Assembly (NCBI GenBank): GCA_016192135.1
Contig: JACPUR010000017.1
Location: forward strand, 1 to 64,000
From: Candidatus Tectomicrobia bacterium
GTDB lineage: Bacteria > UBA8248
Reading direction: 5' to 3'
DNA length: 64,000 nt
Position 1 is the first letter of the stretch, and each line of letters opens with the position of its first letter. Position numbers and translations under genes: made by a program. Of this stretch, positions 53,233-62,373 are shown piece after piece. The notes under the pieces are model-generated. The model did not search any database and was not told where the DNA came from. It worked only from the letters and a program-made list of their open reading frames with translations.

Positions 53233-55491
53233 TCAGTTCTCCTGCAGGAAGCGGGGCAGCTCGCCCTTGGGGGGGCAGGCCTCGGTGGGCTCGGTGCCCT
53301 GGACGAAGGCCTCGGGGCGGGCCTTCCCCGGGCACCAGCGGGAGGGGAGGAGGCCCGTGCCGGCGTTGATCCGGATGAAATTGATGCCCGGCGGGGGCGG
53401 GGGGAGGGACTTGTCCAGCTCCCGCCCCTGGAGCCAGCCCTTCATCACGTCGATCCAGACGGGCAGGGCGGCCGTGGCCCCCGAGGCGCGGAAGCCCATA
53501 TCCTTGTTGTCGTCCCGGCCCACCCATACGCCGACCACGATGTCGTTGACGAACCCGACGAACCAGGCGTCGCGGAACTCGTTGGTCGTCCCGGTTTTCC
53601 CGGCGGCGAAGGCGGGCAGGCCCCGCGCGGCGCGGCCCGTCCCCTCCAGCACCACCCCGCGCAGGAGGAGCTTCATCTGGTAGGCCGTCTCGGGACTGAT
53701 GGCCTGGTGGACGACGGGCACGTTCTCCTCCAGCACCCGGTTGCTGCCGTCGGTCACCCGCTCGAGGTCGTAGGGGCGGGCGTAGAGGCCGCGCCGGGCG
53801 AACGGCACGAAGGCCGCCGTGAACTCGATGGGGGTCACCTCGAAGGTGCCCAGCCCGAGGGAGAGAAAGGGGTCCATCGGGGAGCGGATGCCGAGCCGCC
53901 GGGCGTAGTCGATCACGCGCTGGGGGCCAATCTGGTCCACGAGCTTGATGGTGGCCAGGTTCAGGGACTGCTCCAGCGCCGTGCGCAGGGTGACGGGGCC
54001 GTAGAAGCGGTCGGTGTAGTTGCGGGGCTTCCAGTCCTTGGGGGTGCCCGGCATCCGGCGGACGAAGGGGGCGTCCACGAGGATGTGCGCCGGGGTGTAG
54101 CCGTTCGCGAGGGCGGCCGCCATGATGATGGGCTTGAAGGAGGAGCCCGGCTGGCGGTGGGCCTGGACCGCCCGGTTGAACGGGTGCCGGCGGAAATTGG
54201 TGCCCCCCACCATGGCGCGGATGGCGCCGGTGGCGGGGTCGAGGGCGACGACGGCGCCCTGGATGCTCTCCTGCCACTCCAGATGGACGCGCTTCTGCTC
54301 CGCCTCCACGTTCACCACCCGGCCCAGCACCAGGTCCCCCTCGCGCAGGAAGGCCGGGTCCACCTCCTTCGGCAGGGGCATCACCGCCTCGTAGCCCCCG
54401 ATGACGCCCCGGACGGCGCGGTCCTTCACCTCGGCGACGCGGAACTGGAAGCCGCTCCCCAGGCGCGGGGGCTTCTCCAGGGGCTTCGGGGGAAGGGGCG
54501 CGAAGCCGCGCTGCGCGTTCATCCGCTCCACGCCCTTCAGGAGGCTCTCGTGGGCGATGCGCTGCAGCTTGAGGTCCAGCGTGGTGTGGACCTGCAGCCC
54601 GCTCCGGTAGAGGGCGGGGCCGAAGCGGCGGTCGAGCCGCTGGCGGATGTTCTCGACGAAATAGGCGGACTCGGGGTGGACGTTCGAGACGGGCGGGGCG
54701 AGCCGCAGGGGCTCCTCGGCCGCGCTCCTCTCCTGCTCCCCGGTGATGTGCCCGAGCTCCTGCATCCGCCGCAGCACCAGGCGGCGCCGCTGGAGGGCGT
54801 TCTCCGGGTTAAGGCGCGGATTGAACCGCGCGGGCGCCTTGGGGAGGCCGGCGAGGGTGGCCGCCTCGGCCAGCGACAGCTCGCCGGCCTGCTTCCCGAA
54901 GTAGATGTGGGAGGCCGCCTCCACCCCGAAGGCGCCGCTGCCGAGGTAGATCTGGTTCAGGTAGAACTCGAGGATCTCGTCCTTGGTGAAGCGCCGCTCG
55001 ATCTCCAGGGCCAGGAGGGCCTCGCGGACCTTGCGCGAGAGGGTGCGGTCGGGGGTGAGGAAGAGCACCTTCGCGAGCTGCTGGGTGATGGTGCTGGCCC
55101 CCTGGACGTAGCGGCGCTCCATCGCGTTCCGGACGATGGCGCGGAGGATGTCGCGGTAGCTGACGCCGGGGTGCTCGTAGAAGCGGTTGTCCTCGATGTC
55201 CAGGAAGGCCTGGCGGACCACGGGCGGAATGCGGGAGAGGGGGGTGGGGATCCGCTTCTCCTGGTACAGCTCGGCGATGAGCTGCCGGTCGCGCCCGTAC
55301 ACCTGGGTGATGGTGCTCGGGCGGTAGTCCCGGAGGTAGTCCAGCTCCGGAAAATCATAGAGATAGGAGAAACCCGCGCCGAGCGCCAGGCCGCCGGCCG
55401 CTGCCATGATGATCAACAGGAAAAGGAACCGGTTCCGGGCGAAGCGGGCTCTCAGCGGCACGGGAGGACCTCGGCGGGCCGGGGGAGGCAT
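53233..55491 (-). CDS. mrcA: Penicillin-binding protein 1A, bifunctional
   Basis: A 752-residue class A PBP that polymerises and cross-links peptidoglycan. A cytoplasmic basic lead is followed by one membrane anchor (about 21-43). The transglycosylase domain has catalytic Glu100 (DIEDNRFYEHPGVS); an OB-like insert spans about 345-410; the transpeptidase has Ser450-xx-Lys453, SLN (509-511) and KTG (632-634). The start is the ATG downstream of the predicted TATAAT; two ATG codons further upstream would lie at or before the transcription start. Confidence 0.95.
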   Translation of the reverse strand: MPPPARRGPPVPLRARFARNRFLFLLIIMAAAGGLALGAGFSYLYDFPELDYLRDYRPSTITQVYGRDRQLIAELYQEKRIPTPLSRIPPVVRQAFLDIEDNRFYEHPGVSYRDILRAIVRNAMERRYVQGASTITQQLAKVLFLTPDRTLSRKVREALLALEIERRFTKDEILEFYLNQIYLGSGAFGVEAASHIYFGKQAGELSLAEAATLAGLPKAPARFNPRLNPENALQRRRLVLRRMQELGHITGEQERSAAEEPLRLAPPVSNVHPESAYFVENIRQRLDRRFGPALYRSGLQVHTTLDLKLQRIAHESLLKGVERMNAQRGFAPLPPKPLEKPPRLGSGFQFRVAEVKDRAVRGVIGGYEAVMPLPKEVDPAFLREGDLVLGRVVNVEAEQKRVHLEWQESIQGAVVALDPATGAIRAMVGGTNFRRHPFNRAVQAHRQPGSSFKPIIMAAALANGYTPAHILVDAPFVRRMPGTPKDWKPRNYTDRFYGPVTLRTALEQSLNLATIKLVDQIGPQRVIDYARRLGIRSPMDPFLSLGLGTFEVTPIEFTAAFVPFARRGLYARPYDLERVTDGSNRVLEENVPVVHQAISPETAYQMKLLLRGVVLEGTGRAARGLPAFAAGKTGTTNEFRDAWFVGFVNDIVVGVWVGRDDNKDMGFRASGATAALPVWIDVMKGWLQGRELDKSLPPPPPGINFIRINAGTGLLPSRWCPGKARPEAFVQGTEPTEACPPKGELPRFLQEN

Positions 55492-55519
55492 CGGCGGCTC
55501 GGCCTCCCCCCACGGCGCC

Positions 55520-55548
55520 ATTATAGGACCCCCCCCGGGGGGCCGCAA
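55520..55548 (-). promoter_or_regulatory. Predicted promoter of mrcA
   Basis: On the minus strand TTGCGG (55548-55543) is followed after 17 bases by a perfect TATAAT (55525-55520). The predicted start near 55513 lies about 22 bases before the chosen mrcA ATG and supports that start over the upstream ones. Confidence 0.5.
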
Positions 55549-55644
55549 TGGGGGTTTTCCGGGGGCGGGGCGTTGACAAAATCCCCGCCCTTTGGGCCAA
55601 TAAGGGCCAACTGAGGCCGGAAGTCCGCCGCTTGGAGGCCGGGT

Positions 55645-56175
55645 GTGCTAGATGGCGCGCGGGTCCTTGTGCTGAATCAGACGTATGAACCCATCCACAT
55701 CTGCAACGCGCGCCGGGCCATCCGCATGGTGCTCCTGGGCAAGGCCGTCAGCATCGAGGACGACGGCCTCCTCGTCCGCAGCGAGTCGTTCCAGTTCCGG
55801 CTCCCCGCCGTCATCCGCCTGCTGCGCTTCGTCCACATCCCCCGCACGGGCGATATCCCCTTCAGCAAGAAGAACATCTGGCGGCGGGACAACTACACCT
55901 GCCAGTACTGCGGCTCCATGGACGCGGTGCTCACCGTGGACCACGTCATCCCCCGCTCGCGCGGCGGGCTGAGCTCCTGGGAGAACGTCCTGTGCTGCTG
56001 CCGCGCCTGCAACGCGCGCAAGGGCGACCGGCTCCCCCACGAGGCCGGGATGACCCCCCTGCGGCCCCCGCGCAAGCCGCGCTTCTTCCATCCCGAGGCT
56101 ATGGGCCCCCGGCTGAACGACGCCGTCCGGCAGCACTGGAGCAAGTACCTCCGGCCGTTCGAGCCCTCGCGGTAA
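55645..56175 (+). CDS. HNH endonuclease family protein
   Basis: A 176-residue protein with a C-terminal HNH domain: CQYC (Cys86, Cys89), TVDHVIPRSRGG (Asp99, His100), and CRACNARKGDR (Cys119, Cys122, Asn123, Lys126). The two CxxC pairs would hold structural zinc. The N-terminal VLVLNQTYEPIHICNARRA is shared by a broad group of chromosomal HNH proteins of unknown role, not by restriction enzymes. GTG start after TTGGAGGCC. A TTGACA lies at 55573 but no convincing -10 follows. Confidence 0.87.
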   Translation: MLDGARVLVLNQTYEPIHICNARRAIRMVLLGKAVSIEDDGLLVRSESFQFRLPAVIRLLRFVHIPRTGDIPFSKKNIWRRDNYTCQYCGSMDAVLTVDHVIPRSRGGLSSWENVLCCCRACNARKGDRLPHEAGMTPLRPPRKPRFFHPEAMGPRLNDAVRQHWSKYLRPFEPSR

Positions 56176-56535
56176 ATAAAAAAAAGAAGCCGGAATATCC
56201 CGGATACGCCAAAGCGGAAACGCCCCGTTTTGCCCCCGTAGGGGCGAACTTTGTGTTCGCCCATCCTTGTTCGAATGGGGCGAATACGAGATTCGCCCCT
56301 ACAAAAATCAGGCACCTGCCCCGGGACGGGGCCGGGCCAGGCATCGACTTTGAGCCCCCGCGTGGCACGCCGCGCGGGGCGAGGGGGCCTTCTCCCACGG
56401 ATGGATGGCAGGGGATGACGCCCTCTCTCCAACAATGCCTTTCGCCCTTTCTCCTCTCTCCCCGATCCGCTAAACTGTCCTGTTGCCGCCTCGGCCTCCG
56501 CGGGGAGGCCCTTGCCACCGCAGGGATAATTCCGC
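56176..56535. other. 360-base intergenic region ahead of uvrB
   Basis: It holds a paired hairpin element of the GTAGGGGCG family in its first part and a strong hairpin at 56356-56379 (CCCCGCGTGG and CCGCGCGGGG, loop CACG, one G-T pair). No clear promoter with both boxes was found; GATAAT at 56525 is too close to the uvrB start. No LexA-type box was recognised. No gene seen. Confidence 0.6.
56238..56302. repeat. Paired hairpin element, GTAGGGGCG family (second copy)
   Basis: Same layout as the copy near 53.1 kb. Hairpin one, GGGGCGAAC/GTTCGCCC with loop TTTGT (56241-56262), is followed by a 14-base spacer and hairpin two, GGGGCGAAT/ATTCGCCCC with loop ACGAG (56277-56299). Compared with the other copy, the last stem pair of each hairpin is switched (T-A for C-G and the reverse), so pairing is kept while sequence changes. 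Confidence 0.85.
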
Positions 56536-58536
56536 ATGGGCGCCTTTCAACTCGTTTCCGAATACGCCCCCACGGGAGACCAGCCCCAGGCCATCGAGGC
56601 CCTGGTGCGGGGCTACCGGGAGGGCCAGCGCCAGCAGGTGCTGCTGGGCGTCACCGGCTCGGGCAAGACCTTCACCATGGCGAACCTGATCGCCCACCTG
56701 GAGAAGCCCACCCTCGTCCTGGCCCACAACAAGACCTTGGCCGCCCAGCTCTATAACGAGTTCAAGGGGTTTTTCCCCCACAACGCGGTCGAGTACTTCG
56801 TGAGCTACTACGATTACTACCAGCCGGAGGCCTACGTCCCCACGACGGACACCTACATCGAGAAGGACGCCTCCATCAACGAGGAGCTCGACCGCCTGCG
56901 CCACTCCGCCACCCGCTCGGCTCTCACCCGGCGGGACGTGGTGGTGGTGGCCAGCGTGAGCGCCATCTACGGCCTGGGCTCCCCCTCGGACTACTTCGAC
57001 CTCCACATCCAGCTCGAGCGGGGCATGGAGATGAACCGGGAGGAGCTCCTCACCCAGCTCGTGCGCATCCAGTACCGGCGGAGCGACACGGAGCTCAGGC
57101 GGGCCTCCTTCCGCGCCCGGGGGGACGTGGTGGAGATCCTCCCCGCGCACGAGGATGAGCAGGCCCTGCGCGTCGAGTTCTTCGGGAACGAGATCGACGC
57201 CATCGCCGAGATCGACCCGGTGCGGGGCGCCGTGCTGCGCAAGCTCGACGTGGCGGACATCTACCCGAACAGCCACTACATCACCCCCGAGGAGCGCCTG
57301 GGCCGGGCGGCGCAAAGCATCGAGAAGGAACTGTGGGCGCGGACGGCCGAGCTCCTCGCCGAGGGGAAGGAGGCCGAGTCGCGGCGCCTCCAGCAGCGCA
57401 CCCTCCAGGACATGGAGATGCTGCGCGAGGTGGGCTACTGCCACGGGGTCGAGAACTACAGCCGGCACCTGGACGGCCGCCTCCCCGGCGAGCCCCCGGC
57501 CACGCTCTTCGCCTACTTCCCGCAGGACCACCTGGTCATCGTGGACGAGAGCCACCAGAGCGTGCCCCAGCTCCGGGGCATGTACCGGGGGGACCGCTCC
57601 CGCAAGGAGACCTTGGTGAACTACGGCTTCCGGCTCCCCTCGGCCCTGGACAACCGGCCCCTCAAGTTCGAGGAGTTCGAGGGCCAGCTCCGCGACGTGC
57701 TCTACGTCTCGGCCACCCCGGGCCCCTACGAGCTGGAGAAGAGCGAGGGGGTGGTGGCCGAGCAGATCCTCCGGCCCACCGGGCTGGTGGACCCTCCGGT
57801 CGAGGTGCGGCCCGTGAGCGGCCAGGTGGACGATCTCCTGGGCGAGGTGCGCCTGTGCGCGGCCAAGGGGGAGCGGGTGCTGGTGACCACCCTCACCAAG
57901 CGCTTCTCGGAGGACCTGACCGAGTACTACGAGGACCTGGGGGTGCGGGTGCGCTACCTCCACAGCGACATCGACGCGCTGGAGCGGGTGCGCATCATCC
58001 GCGACCTGCGCTCGGGGGCCTTCGACGTCCTCATCGGCATCAACCTCCTCCGGGAGGGGCTCGATCTCCCCGAGGTGGCGCTCGTGGCCATCTTCGACGC
58101 GGACAAGGAGGGCTTCCTGCGGTCGGAGACCTCTCTCATCCAGACGGCGGGGCGGGCGGCCCGGCACGTGAACGGGCGGGTGATCATGTACGCGGACCAC
58201 ATGACCGAGAGCATGCGCCGGGCCATCGGGGAGATGGAGCGGCGCCGCTCCATCCAGCTCGCCTACAACGAGGCGAACGGCATCGTGCCGCGCTCCATCC
58301 AGCGCCGGATGGACGGCCTCCTCGAAACCGTCTGGCTGCCGGACTACGTGGAGACGGCTGCCGTGGCCGAGGAGGAGTCGCCCTACGGCGAGGTTTCGGC
58401 CGAGGACGCTCCGGCCCTCGGCGCGCTGCGCGCGCAGATGAAGGAGGCCGCCCAGCGCCTCGAGTTCGAGCGCGCGGCGGAACTTCGGGACCGCATCCTC
58501 GCCATCGAGCGCCGCCAGCTGGGATTGAAGGTGTAG
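56536..58536 (+). CDS. uvrB: Excinuclease ABC subunit B
   Basis: UvrB verifies DNA damage with UvrA and recruits UvrC for nucleotide excision repair. The 666-residue protein has Walker A GVTGSGKT (38-45), the beta-hairpin [12 protein letters not shown], the [13 protein letters not shown] segment, the DESH box followed by QSVPQ, helicase motifs [20 protein letters not shown] and QTAGRAARH, and a C-terminal UVR helix pair ([11 protein letters not shown]) that binds UvrC. Complete. Confidence 0.97.
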   Translation: MGAFQLVSEYAPTGDQPQAIEALVRGYREGQRQQVLLGVTGSGKTFTMANLIAHLEKPTLVLAHNKTLAAQLYNEFKGFFPHNAVEYFVSYYDYYQPEAYVPTTDTYIEKDASINEELDRLRHSATRSALTRRDVVVVASVSAIYGLGSPSDYFDLHIQLERGMEMNREELLTQLVRIQYRRSDTELRRASFRARGDVVEILPAHEDEQALRVEFFGNEIDAIAEIDPVRGAVLRKLDVADIYPNSHYITPEERLGRAAQSIEKELWARTAELLAEGKEAESRRLQQRTLQDMEMLREVGYCHGVENYSRHLDGRLPGEPPATLFAYFPQDHLVIVDESHQSVPQLRGMYRGDRSRKETLVNYGFRLPSALDNRPLKFEEFEGQLRDVLYVSATPGPYELEKSEGVVAEQILRPTGLVDPPVEVRPVSGQVDDLLGEVRLCAAKGERVLVTTLTKRFSEDLTEYYEDLGVRVRYLHSDIDALERVRIIRDLRSGAFDVLIGINLLREGLDLPEVALVAIFDADKEGFLRSETSLIQTAGRAARHVNGRVIMYADHMTESMRRAIGEMERRRSIQLAYNEANGIVPRSIQRRMDGLLETVWLPDYVETAAVAEEESPYGEVSAEDAPALGALRAQMKEAAQRLEFERAAELRDRILAIERRQLGLKV

Positions 58537-58561
58537 GGCAAGCCCGACCGTCCCGCCCGCC

Positions 58562-58720
58562 GGGGCGAACCTTGTGTTCGCCCCGCGCGGGCTCCGCCAC
58601 CGGCGCGGATTGCATGTGTAGTGGCGTATGGCGATACGCTCCTACGGCCTCGCCGCCGGGTTCCGTAGGGGCGGCCCCCCGTGGCCGCCCCTACATGGGG
58701 CAGGCACGGGGGCCTGCCCC
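58562..58720. repeat. Cluster of four GTAGGGGCG-type hairpins
   Basis: In order: GGGGCGAAC/GTTCGCCCC with loop CTTGT (58562-58584), identical in plan to the first hairpin of the paired elements; GTAGTGGCGTAT/ATACGCTCCTAC (58618-58645, two mismatches); GTAGGGGCGGCC/GGCCGCCCCTAC (58665-58694, perfect); and GGGGCAGGC/GCCTGCCCC (58697-58720, perfect). The stems share the GTAGGGGC end while the inner sequence varies. Confidence 0.8.
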
Positions 58721-58793
58721 TACAGGCCCTGCAAGGGCGCCGGGGCATGGCGGAACCCGGGCCATGTCCACAAATAGCATGGGCGGATTCTCC

Positions 58794-58832
58794 TTCCTTC
58801 GGGGCCGTAGCCCCCTTCGGAGGGCGAAGGAA
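58794..58832 (+). other. Possible branched RNA fold in the uvrC leader
   Basis: TTCCTTCG (58794-58801) and CGAAGGAA (58825-58832) form an 8-bp closing stem. Inside, GGGC/GCCC with loop CGTA (58802-58813) and a short CC/GG helix with loop TTCGGA (58814-58823) follow directly, giving a compact three-way junction. It ends 45 bases before the uvrC start. It may be a regulatory leader or just another repeat-derived structure. Confidence 0.35.
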
Positions 58833-58877
58833 CAAGGAAGCCCGGTTGTGATTGGTCACTGAGGTTAGGAGCGGATT

Positions 58878-60755
58878 GTGCAGGACCAGGCCGAAACCGT
58901 CCGGGGGGATCTCCAGGAGGCCGTGCGGCGCCTCCCCGATGGCCCCGGCATCTACATCTTCAAGGGGGCGGGGGGGGAGTTCCTCTACGTCGGCAAGGCC
59001 ACCCGGCTCAGGAGCCGGGTGCGGAGCTACTTCGCCCGGCGGCTGGACCGCAGCCCCTGGATCGCGCGGATGGTGGAGGACATCGCCTCCATCGAGCACG
59101 TCACCACCTCGAACGAGGTGGAGGCGCTCATCCTCGAGAGCAACTACATCAAGCGGCACCGCCCCAAGCACAACGTGCTGCTGCGCGACGACAAGCACTT
59201 CCCCTACCTCAAGATGAGCACCCAGGAGGACTACCCCAGGCTCAGCGTCGTCCGCCGCCCGGCCGGGGACGGAGCGGACTACCTCGGGCCCTTCCCCTCG
59301 CCGGGGAACCTGCGCCGGACCATCCGCTTCCTCCAGAAGTCCTTCCACATCCGGGCCTGCACCGGGGGGATCGAGGACAAGACCTCCAAGCGCTGCATCT
59401 ATTTCCAGATGGGCCAGTGCCTGGGGCCCTGCGACGGCCTCCAGGGCCAGGAGGAGTACCGGGCCGGGGTGGAGGACGCCCTGGACTTCCTCCGGGGGCG
59501 GAGCACGGAGGTGGTCGCGCGCCTCCGGGCCGGGATGGAGCGGGAGGCCGAGGCGCTGCGCTTCGAGGCGGCGGCCAAGATCCGGGACCGCATCCGCGAC
59601 ATCGAGGAGCTGACGGCCCAGCAGCGCCAGCGGGTGGCCTCCGCGCGCGAGGCCGACCAGGACATCCTGGGCCTCCACCGGGAGGGCGGCCGGGCCGTCT
59701 TCCGGATGTTCTTCGTGCGCGGGGGGCGCCTCCTGGGGGACCAGGTGTTCTCCCTCGCTGCCCCGGCCGAGCTGCCCGGCGGGGAGGTGGTCTCGAGCTT
59801 CATGAAGCAGTACTACGCTTCCCAGTCCTTCCTCCCGGCGGAGGTGCTGCTCCCGGCCGCCCCGCCGGACGCGGAGGTCATCGCCCGCTGGCTCGCCGGG
59901 CGCAAGGATCGTAAGGTGGAGGTGCTCACGCCCCGGAGGGGGGACAAGCGCCGCCTCGTCGAGATGGCCTGCGAGAACGCGGCCCAGTCGGCCGAGGGCG
60001 AGGCGGCCGCCGTCCTCAAGGAGCAGGCCGCCCTCGGCGCCGTCCAAAGGGCGCTGGGGCTCGAGGGCCCGCCCGCCCTCATCGAGGCGTTCGACATCTC
60101 GAACCTGCGCGGGAGCCACATCGTCGGGGCGAGCGTGGCCTTCCGCGACGGCAAGCCCCTTAAGGACAGCTACCGGCGCTACCGGGTGCGCTCGGTGGCC
60201 GGGTCGGCGGACGACTTCGCCTCCATGCGGGAGATCGTGCTCCGCCGCGTGGAGCGCCTGGTGAACGAAGGAGGCGAGATGCCCGGCCTCATTCTCATCG
60301 ACGGCGGGAAGGGCCAGCTCTCGGCCGCCGCCGCCGCCCTGGAGGAGGCGGGTGCCGCCGACGTGGGGCTGGCCGCGATCTCGAAGGGCCGCACGGCCGA
60401 CAACCCGACGGATCAGGACGTGTTCTACCTCCCGGGCCGCTCCGAACCCGTGCGGATGGAGGAGGGGAGCCCGGGCAAGCTTCTGCTCCAGCGCATCCGG
60501 GACGAGGTGCACCGCTTCGTCCTCACCTACCACCGCGCCCGCCGCTCCAGCGGCGAGCTGCGCAGCGGCCTCGACGACGTGCCGGGCCTCGGGCCCAAGC
60601 GCCGCCGCAACCTGCTGCGCGCCTTCGGGAGCCTGCGCGGGGTGCTCGACGCCGGCGACGCCCAGCTCCTCGCCGTCCCGGGCATCACGCCCGCCGTGGT
60701 GGCGGCCCTCCGGGAGAAGCTGGGGGGGGGCCCGGCCGCTGAGGAGGCCCCGTGA
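58878..60755 (+). CDS. uvrC: Excinuclease ABC subunit C
   Basis: UvrC makes both incisions around a DNA lesion. The 625-residue protein has the N-terminal GIY-YIG nuclease (PGIYIFKGAGGEFLYVGKAT, about 23-42), a UVR domain (EREAEALRFEAAAKIRDRI), the RNase H-like C-terminal nuclease (EAFDISNLRGSHIVGASVAF, LILIDGGKGQL) and terminal helix-hairpin-helix motifs. GTG start after GGTTAGGAGCGG. Its stop overlaps lnt by 4 bases (GTGA). Confidence 0.97.
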   Translation: MQDQAETVRGDLQEAVRRLPDGPGIYIFKGAGGEFLYVGKATRLRSRVRSYFARRLDRSPWIARMVEDIASIEHVTTSNEVEALILESNYIKRHRPKHNVLLRDDKHFPYLKMSTQEDYPRLSVVRRPAGDGADYLGPFPSPGNLRRTIRFLQKSFHIRACTGGIEDKTSKRCIYFQMGQCLGPCDGLQGQEEYRAGVEDALDFLRGRSTEVVARLRAGMEREAEALRFEAAAKIRDRIRDIEELTAQQRQRVASAREADQDILGLHREGGRAVFRMFFVRGGRLLGDQVFSLAAPAELPGGEVVSSFMKQYYASQSFLPAEVLLPAAPPDAEVIARWLAGRKDRKVEVLTPRRGDKRRLVEMACENAAQSAEGEAAAVLKEQAALGAVQRALGLEGPPALIEAFDISNLRGSHIVGASVAFRDGKPLKDSYRRYRVRSVAGSADDFASMREIVLRRVERLVNEGGEMPGLILIDGGKGQLSAAAAALEEAGAADVGLAAISKGRTADNPTDQDVFYLPGRSEPVRMEEGSPGKLLLQRIRDEVHRFVLTYHRARRSSGELRSGLDDVPGLGPKRRRNLLRAFGSLRGVLDAGDAQLLAVPGITPAVVAALREKLGGGPAAEEAP

Positions 60756-62305
60756 CGGCTCGCGACGTCGCCTCCGCGGTCCTCTCGGGTTTGATGCTGG
60801 CGTCGCTCTTCCCGCCCTTCCGCTTCGACGCCCTGGCCTGGGTGGCCCTCGTGCCCCTACTCTGGTCCCTCCACGGGAAGCGCCCCCACGAGGCGGTGGC
60901 GCTGGGCTTCCTGACGGGGCTGGTGGCCTACGGGATCATCGTCTGGTGGGTGAAGCTCACGATGGTCCGCTACGGGGGCCTCCACCCGGCCCTCGCCTGG
61001 CTCATCACCCTGCTGCTGGTCGTTTACCTGGCGGCCTACGCCGCCGTCTTCGCCGGCGTCCTGGTCCGCGTCTGCCCCGGGGGGGAGCTGGGCATGTTCC
61101 TCCTCGCGCCGCCGCTGTGGGTGGGGCTGGAGCTCGCGAGGGCCCATCTTTTCTCGGGCTTCCCCTGGGCGCTCCTGGGCTACAGCCAGTACCAGGTGCT
61201 GCCCGTCATCCAGATCGCCGACCTGGGCGGAGTGTACGCCGTCTCGTTCTTCATCGTGCTCATCAACGCCGCCGTCTGGCACTTCTTCCGCAACCCCCAC
61301 CGCGTCCCCTTCGCGGTGATCGGAGGAGCCGTGCTGGCCACGGTGCTGGTGCTGGGCTACGGCTACCTGCGCCTCTACGAGGTGCCGCGGGACTCCGGCG
61401 CCCCCTCCAAGCCGGTCGGGATCGTCCAGGGCAACACCGACCAGGCCGTCAAATGGTCCCCCGCCTGGCAGGAGGCCATCATGGCGGAGCTCAACCAGCT
61501 CACCTCCGCCGTGGCGCGGGACCTCCGGGCCAAGCCCAAGGGGGAGGCGCCCCCCCTCATCGTCTGGCCCGAGGCGGCCGCCCCCTTCATCTACGCCGAC
61601 CAGCCCCGCTGGCGGGAGCGGATTCGGCGGACGGCCCGGGAGGCGGGGGCTTACCTCCTCTTCGGCTCCCTGGCGGTGGACCGGAGCGGCGAGCGGCCCC
61701 GCCTCCTGAACTCGGCCTATCTCATCGCCCCCGACGGCCGGGAGCTGGGCCGCTACGACAAGATGCAGCTCGTCCCCTTCGGGGAGTACGTGCCCCTCGC
61801 GCGCCTCCTCTTCTTCGTGCAGAAGCTCGTGCCGGTCATCGGCACCTTCGCGGCGGGGGAGGAGCCGGTGATCTTCAAGGCCAATTCGCCGGGGGAGCGC
61901 TTCGGCGCCCTCATCTGCTTCGAGGTGATCTTCCCGCACGTGGCGCGCCGGCTGCGGGAGGCGGAGTACCTCGTCAACATCACGAACGACGCCTGGTTCG
62001 GCCGCTCGGCGGCCTCCGAGCAGCATCTGTCGATGGTGGCCCTGCGGGCGGTGGAGCTTCGCGTGCCCATCGTGCGCGCGGCCAACACCGGCGTCAGCGC
62101 CTTCATCGACGCGCGGGGGCACATCCGGGAGAGGAGCCCCCTGTTCGCCCCCTGGCGCAAGTCCAGCCTCATCGCGCCGCGCAAGGGGCCCCCGCCCCTC
62201 TACGCGCGGACGGGCGACGTCTTCGCCTTCGCCTGCGCAGCCGTGGCGCTCGCCGCCGTCCTGGCGGTCACGGCCCGCGGCCGGCGGCGGGTGTGGTATC
62301 ATTGA
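60752..62305 (+). CDS. lnt: Apolipoprotein N-acyltransferase
   Basis: Lnt adds the third acyl chain to lipoproteins in the inner membrane of diderm bacteria. The N-terminal part has about seven membrane segments; the nitrilase-like domain has the catalytic triad Glu274 (IVWPEAAAPF), Lys337 (YDKMQLVPFGEYVP) and Cys389 (GALICFEVIFP). Length 517, typical. It overlaps uvrC by 4 bases. Its presence supports a Gram-negative envelope and fits the lipoprotein signal of the M23 protein. Confidence 0.96.
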   Translation: MTARDVASAVLSGLMLASLFPPFRFDALAWVALVPLLWSLHGKRPHEAVALGFLTGLVAYGIIVWWVKLTMVRYGGLHPALAWLITLLLVVYLAAYAAVFAGVLVRVCPGGELGMFLLAPPLWVGLELARAHLFSGFPWALLGYSQYQVLPVIQIADLGGVYAVSFFIVLINAAVWHFFRNPHRVPFAVIGGAVLATVLVLGYGYLRLYEVPRDSGAPSKPVGIVQGNTDQAVKWSPAWQEAIMAELNQLTSAVARDLRAKPKGEAPPLIVWPEAAAPFIYADQPRWRERIRRTAREAGAYLLFGSLAVDRSGERPRLLNSAYLIAPDGRELGRYDKMQLVPFGEYVPLARLLFFVQKLVPVIGTFAAGEEPVIFKANSPGERFGALICFEVIFPHVARRLREAEYLVNITNDAWFGRSAASEQHLSMVALRAVELRVPIVRAANTGVSAFIDARGHIRERSPLFAPWRKSSLIAPRKGPPPLYARTGDVFAFACAAVALAAVLAVTARGRRRVWYH

Positions 62306-62373
62306 GCGGGTCCGCCCCGCCGGCCCCCCGGCCCCCCGGCCTGGAAAAAGACCGGGAAAAAAGAGAGGAAGGA

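Larger units (their letters stand above)
58537..58877. other. 341-base intergenic region between uvrB and uvrC
   Basis: It is packed with inverted repeats: four hairpin elements of the GTAGGGGCG type (58562-58720), a CCATG/CATGG hairpin near 58772-58791 and a branched inverted repeat at 58794-58832, followed by the uvrC ribosome site. No open frame of note and no two-box promoter was recognised. Confidence 0.65.

Noticed and set aside
55573-55605. Promoter for the HNH gene from a perfect TTGACA at 55573-55578
   Set aside because: At spacings of 16-18 bases the downstream hexamers are GGCCAA, GCCAAT and CCAATA, none close to TATAAT.
53131-55614. Long open frame on the plus strand opposite mrcA
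   Set aside because: It is a G+C-driven shadow of mrcA; the minus-strand frame has all catalytic motifs of a class A PBP.
56525-56530. GATAAT as a -10 box for uvrB
   Set aside because: It lies only five bases ahead of the uvrB ATG and has no -35 partner, so the transcript would start at or after the start codon.
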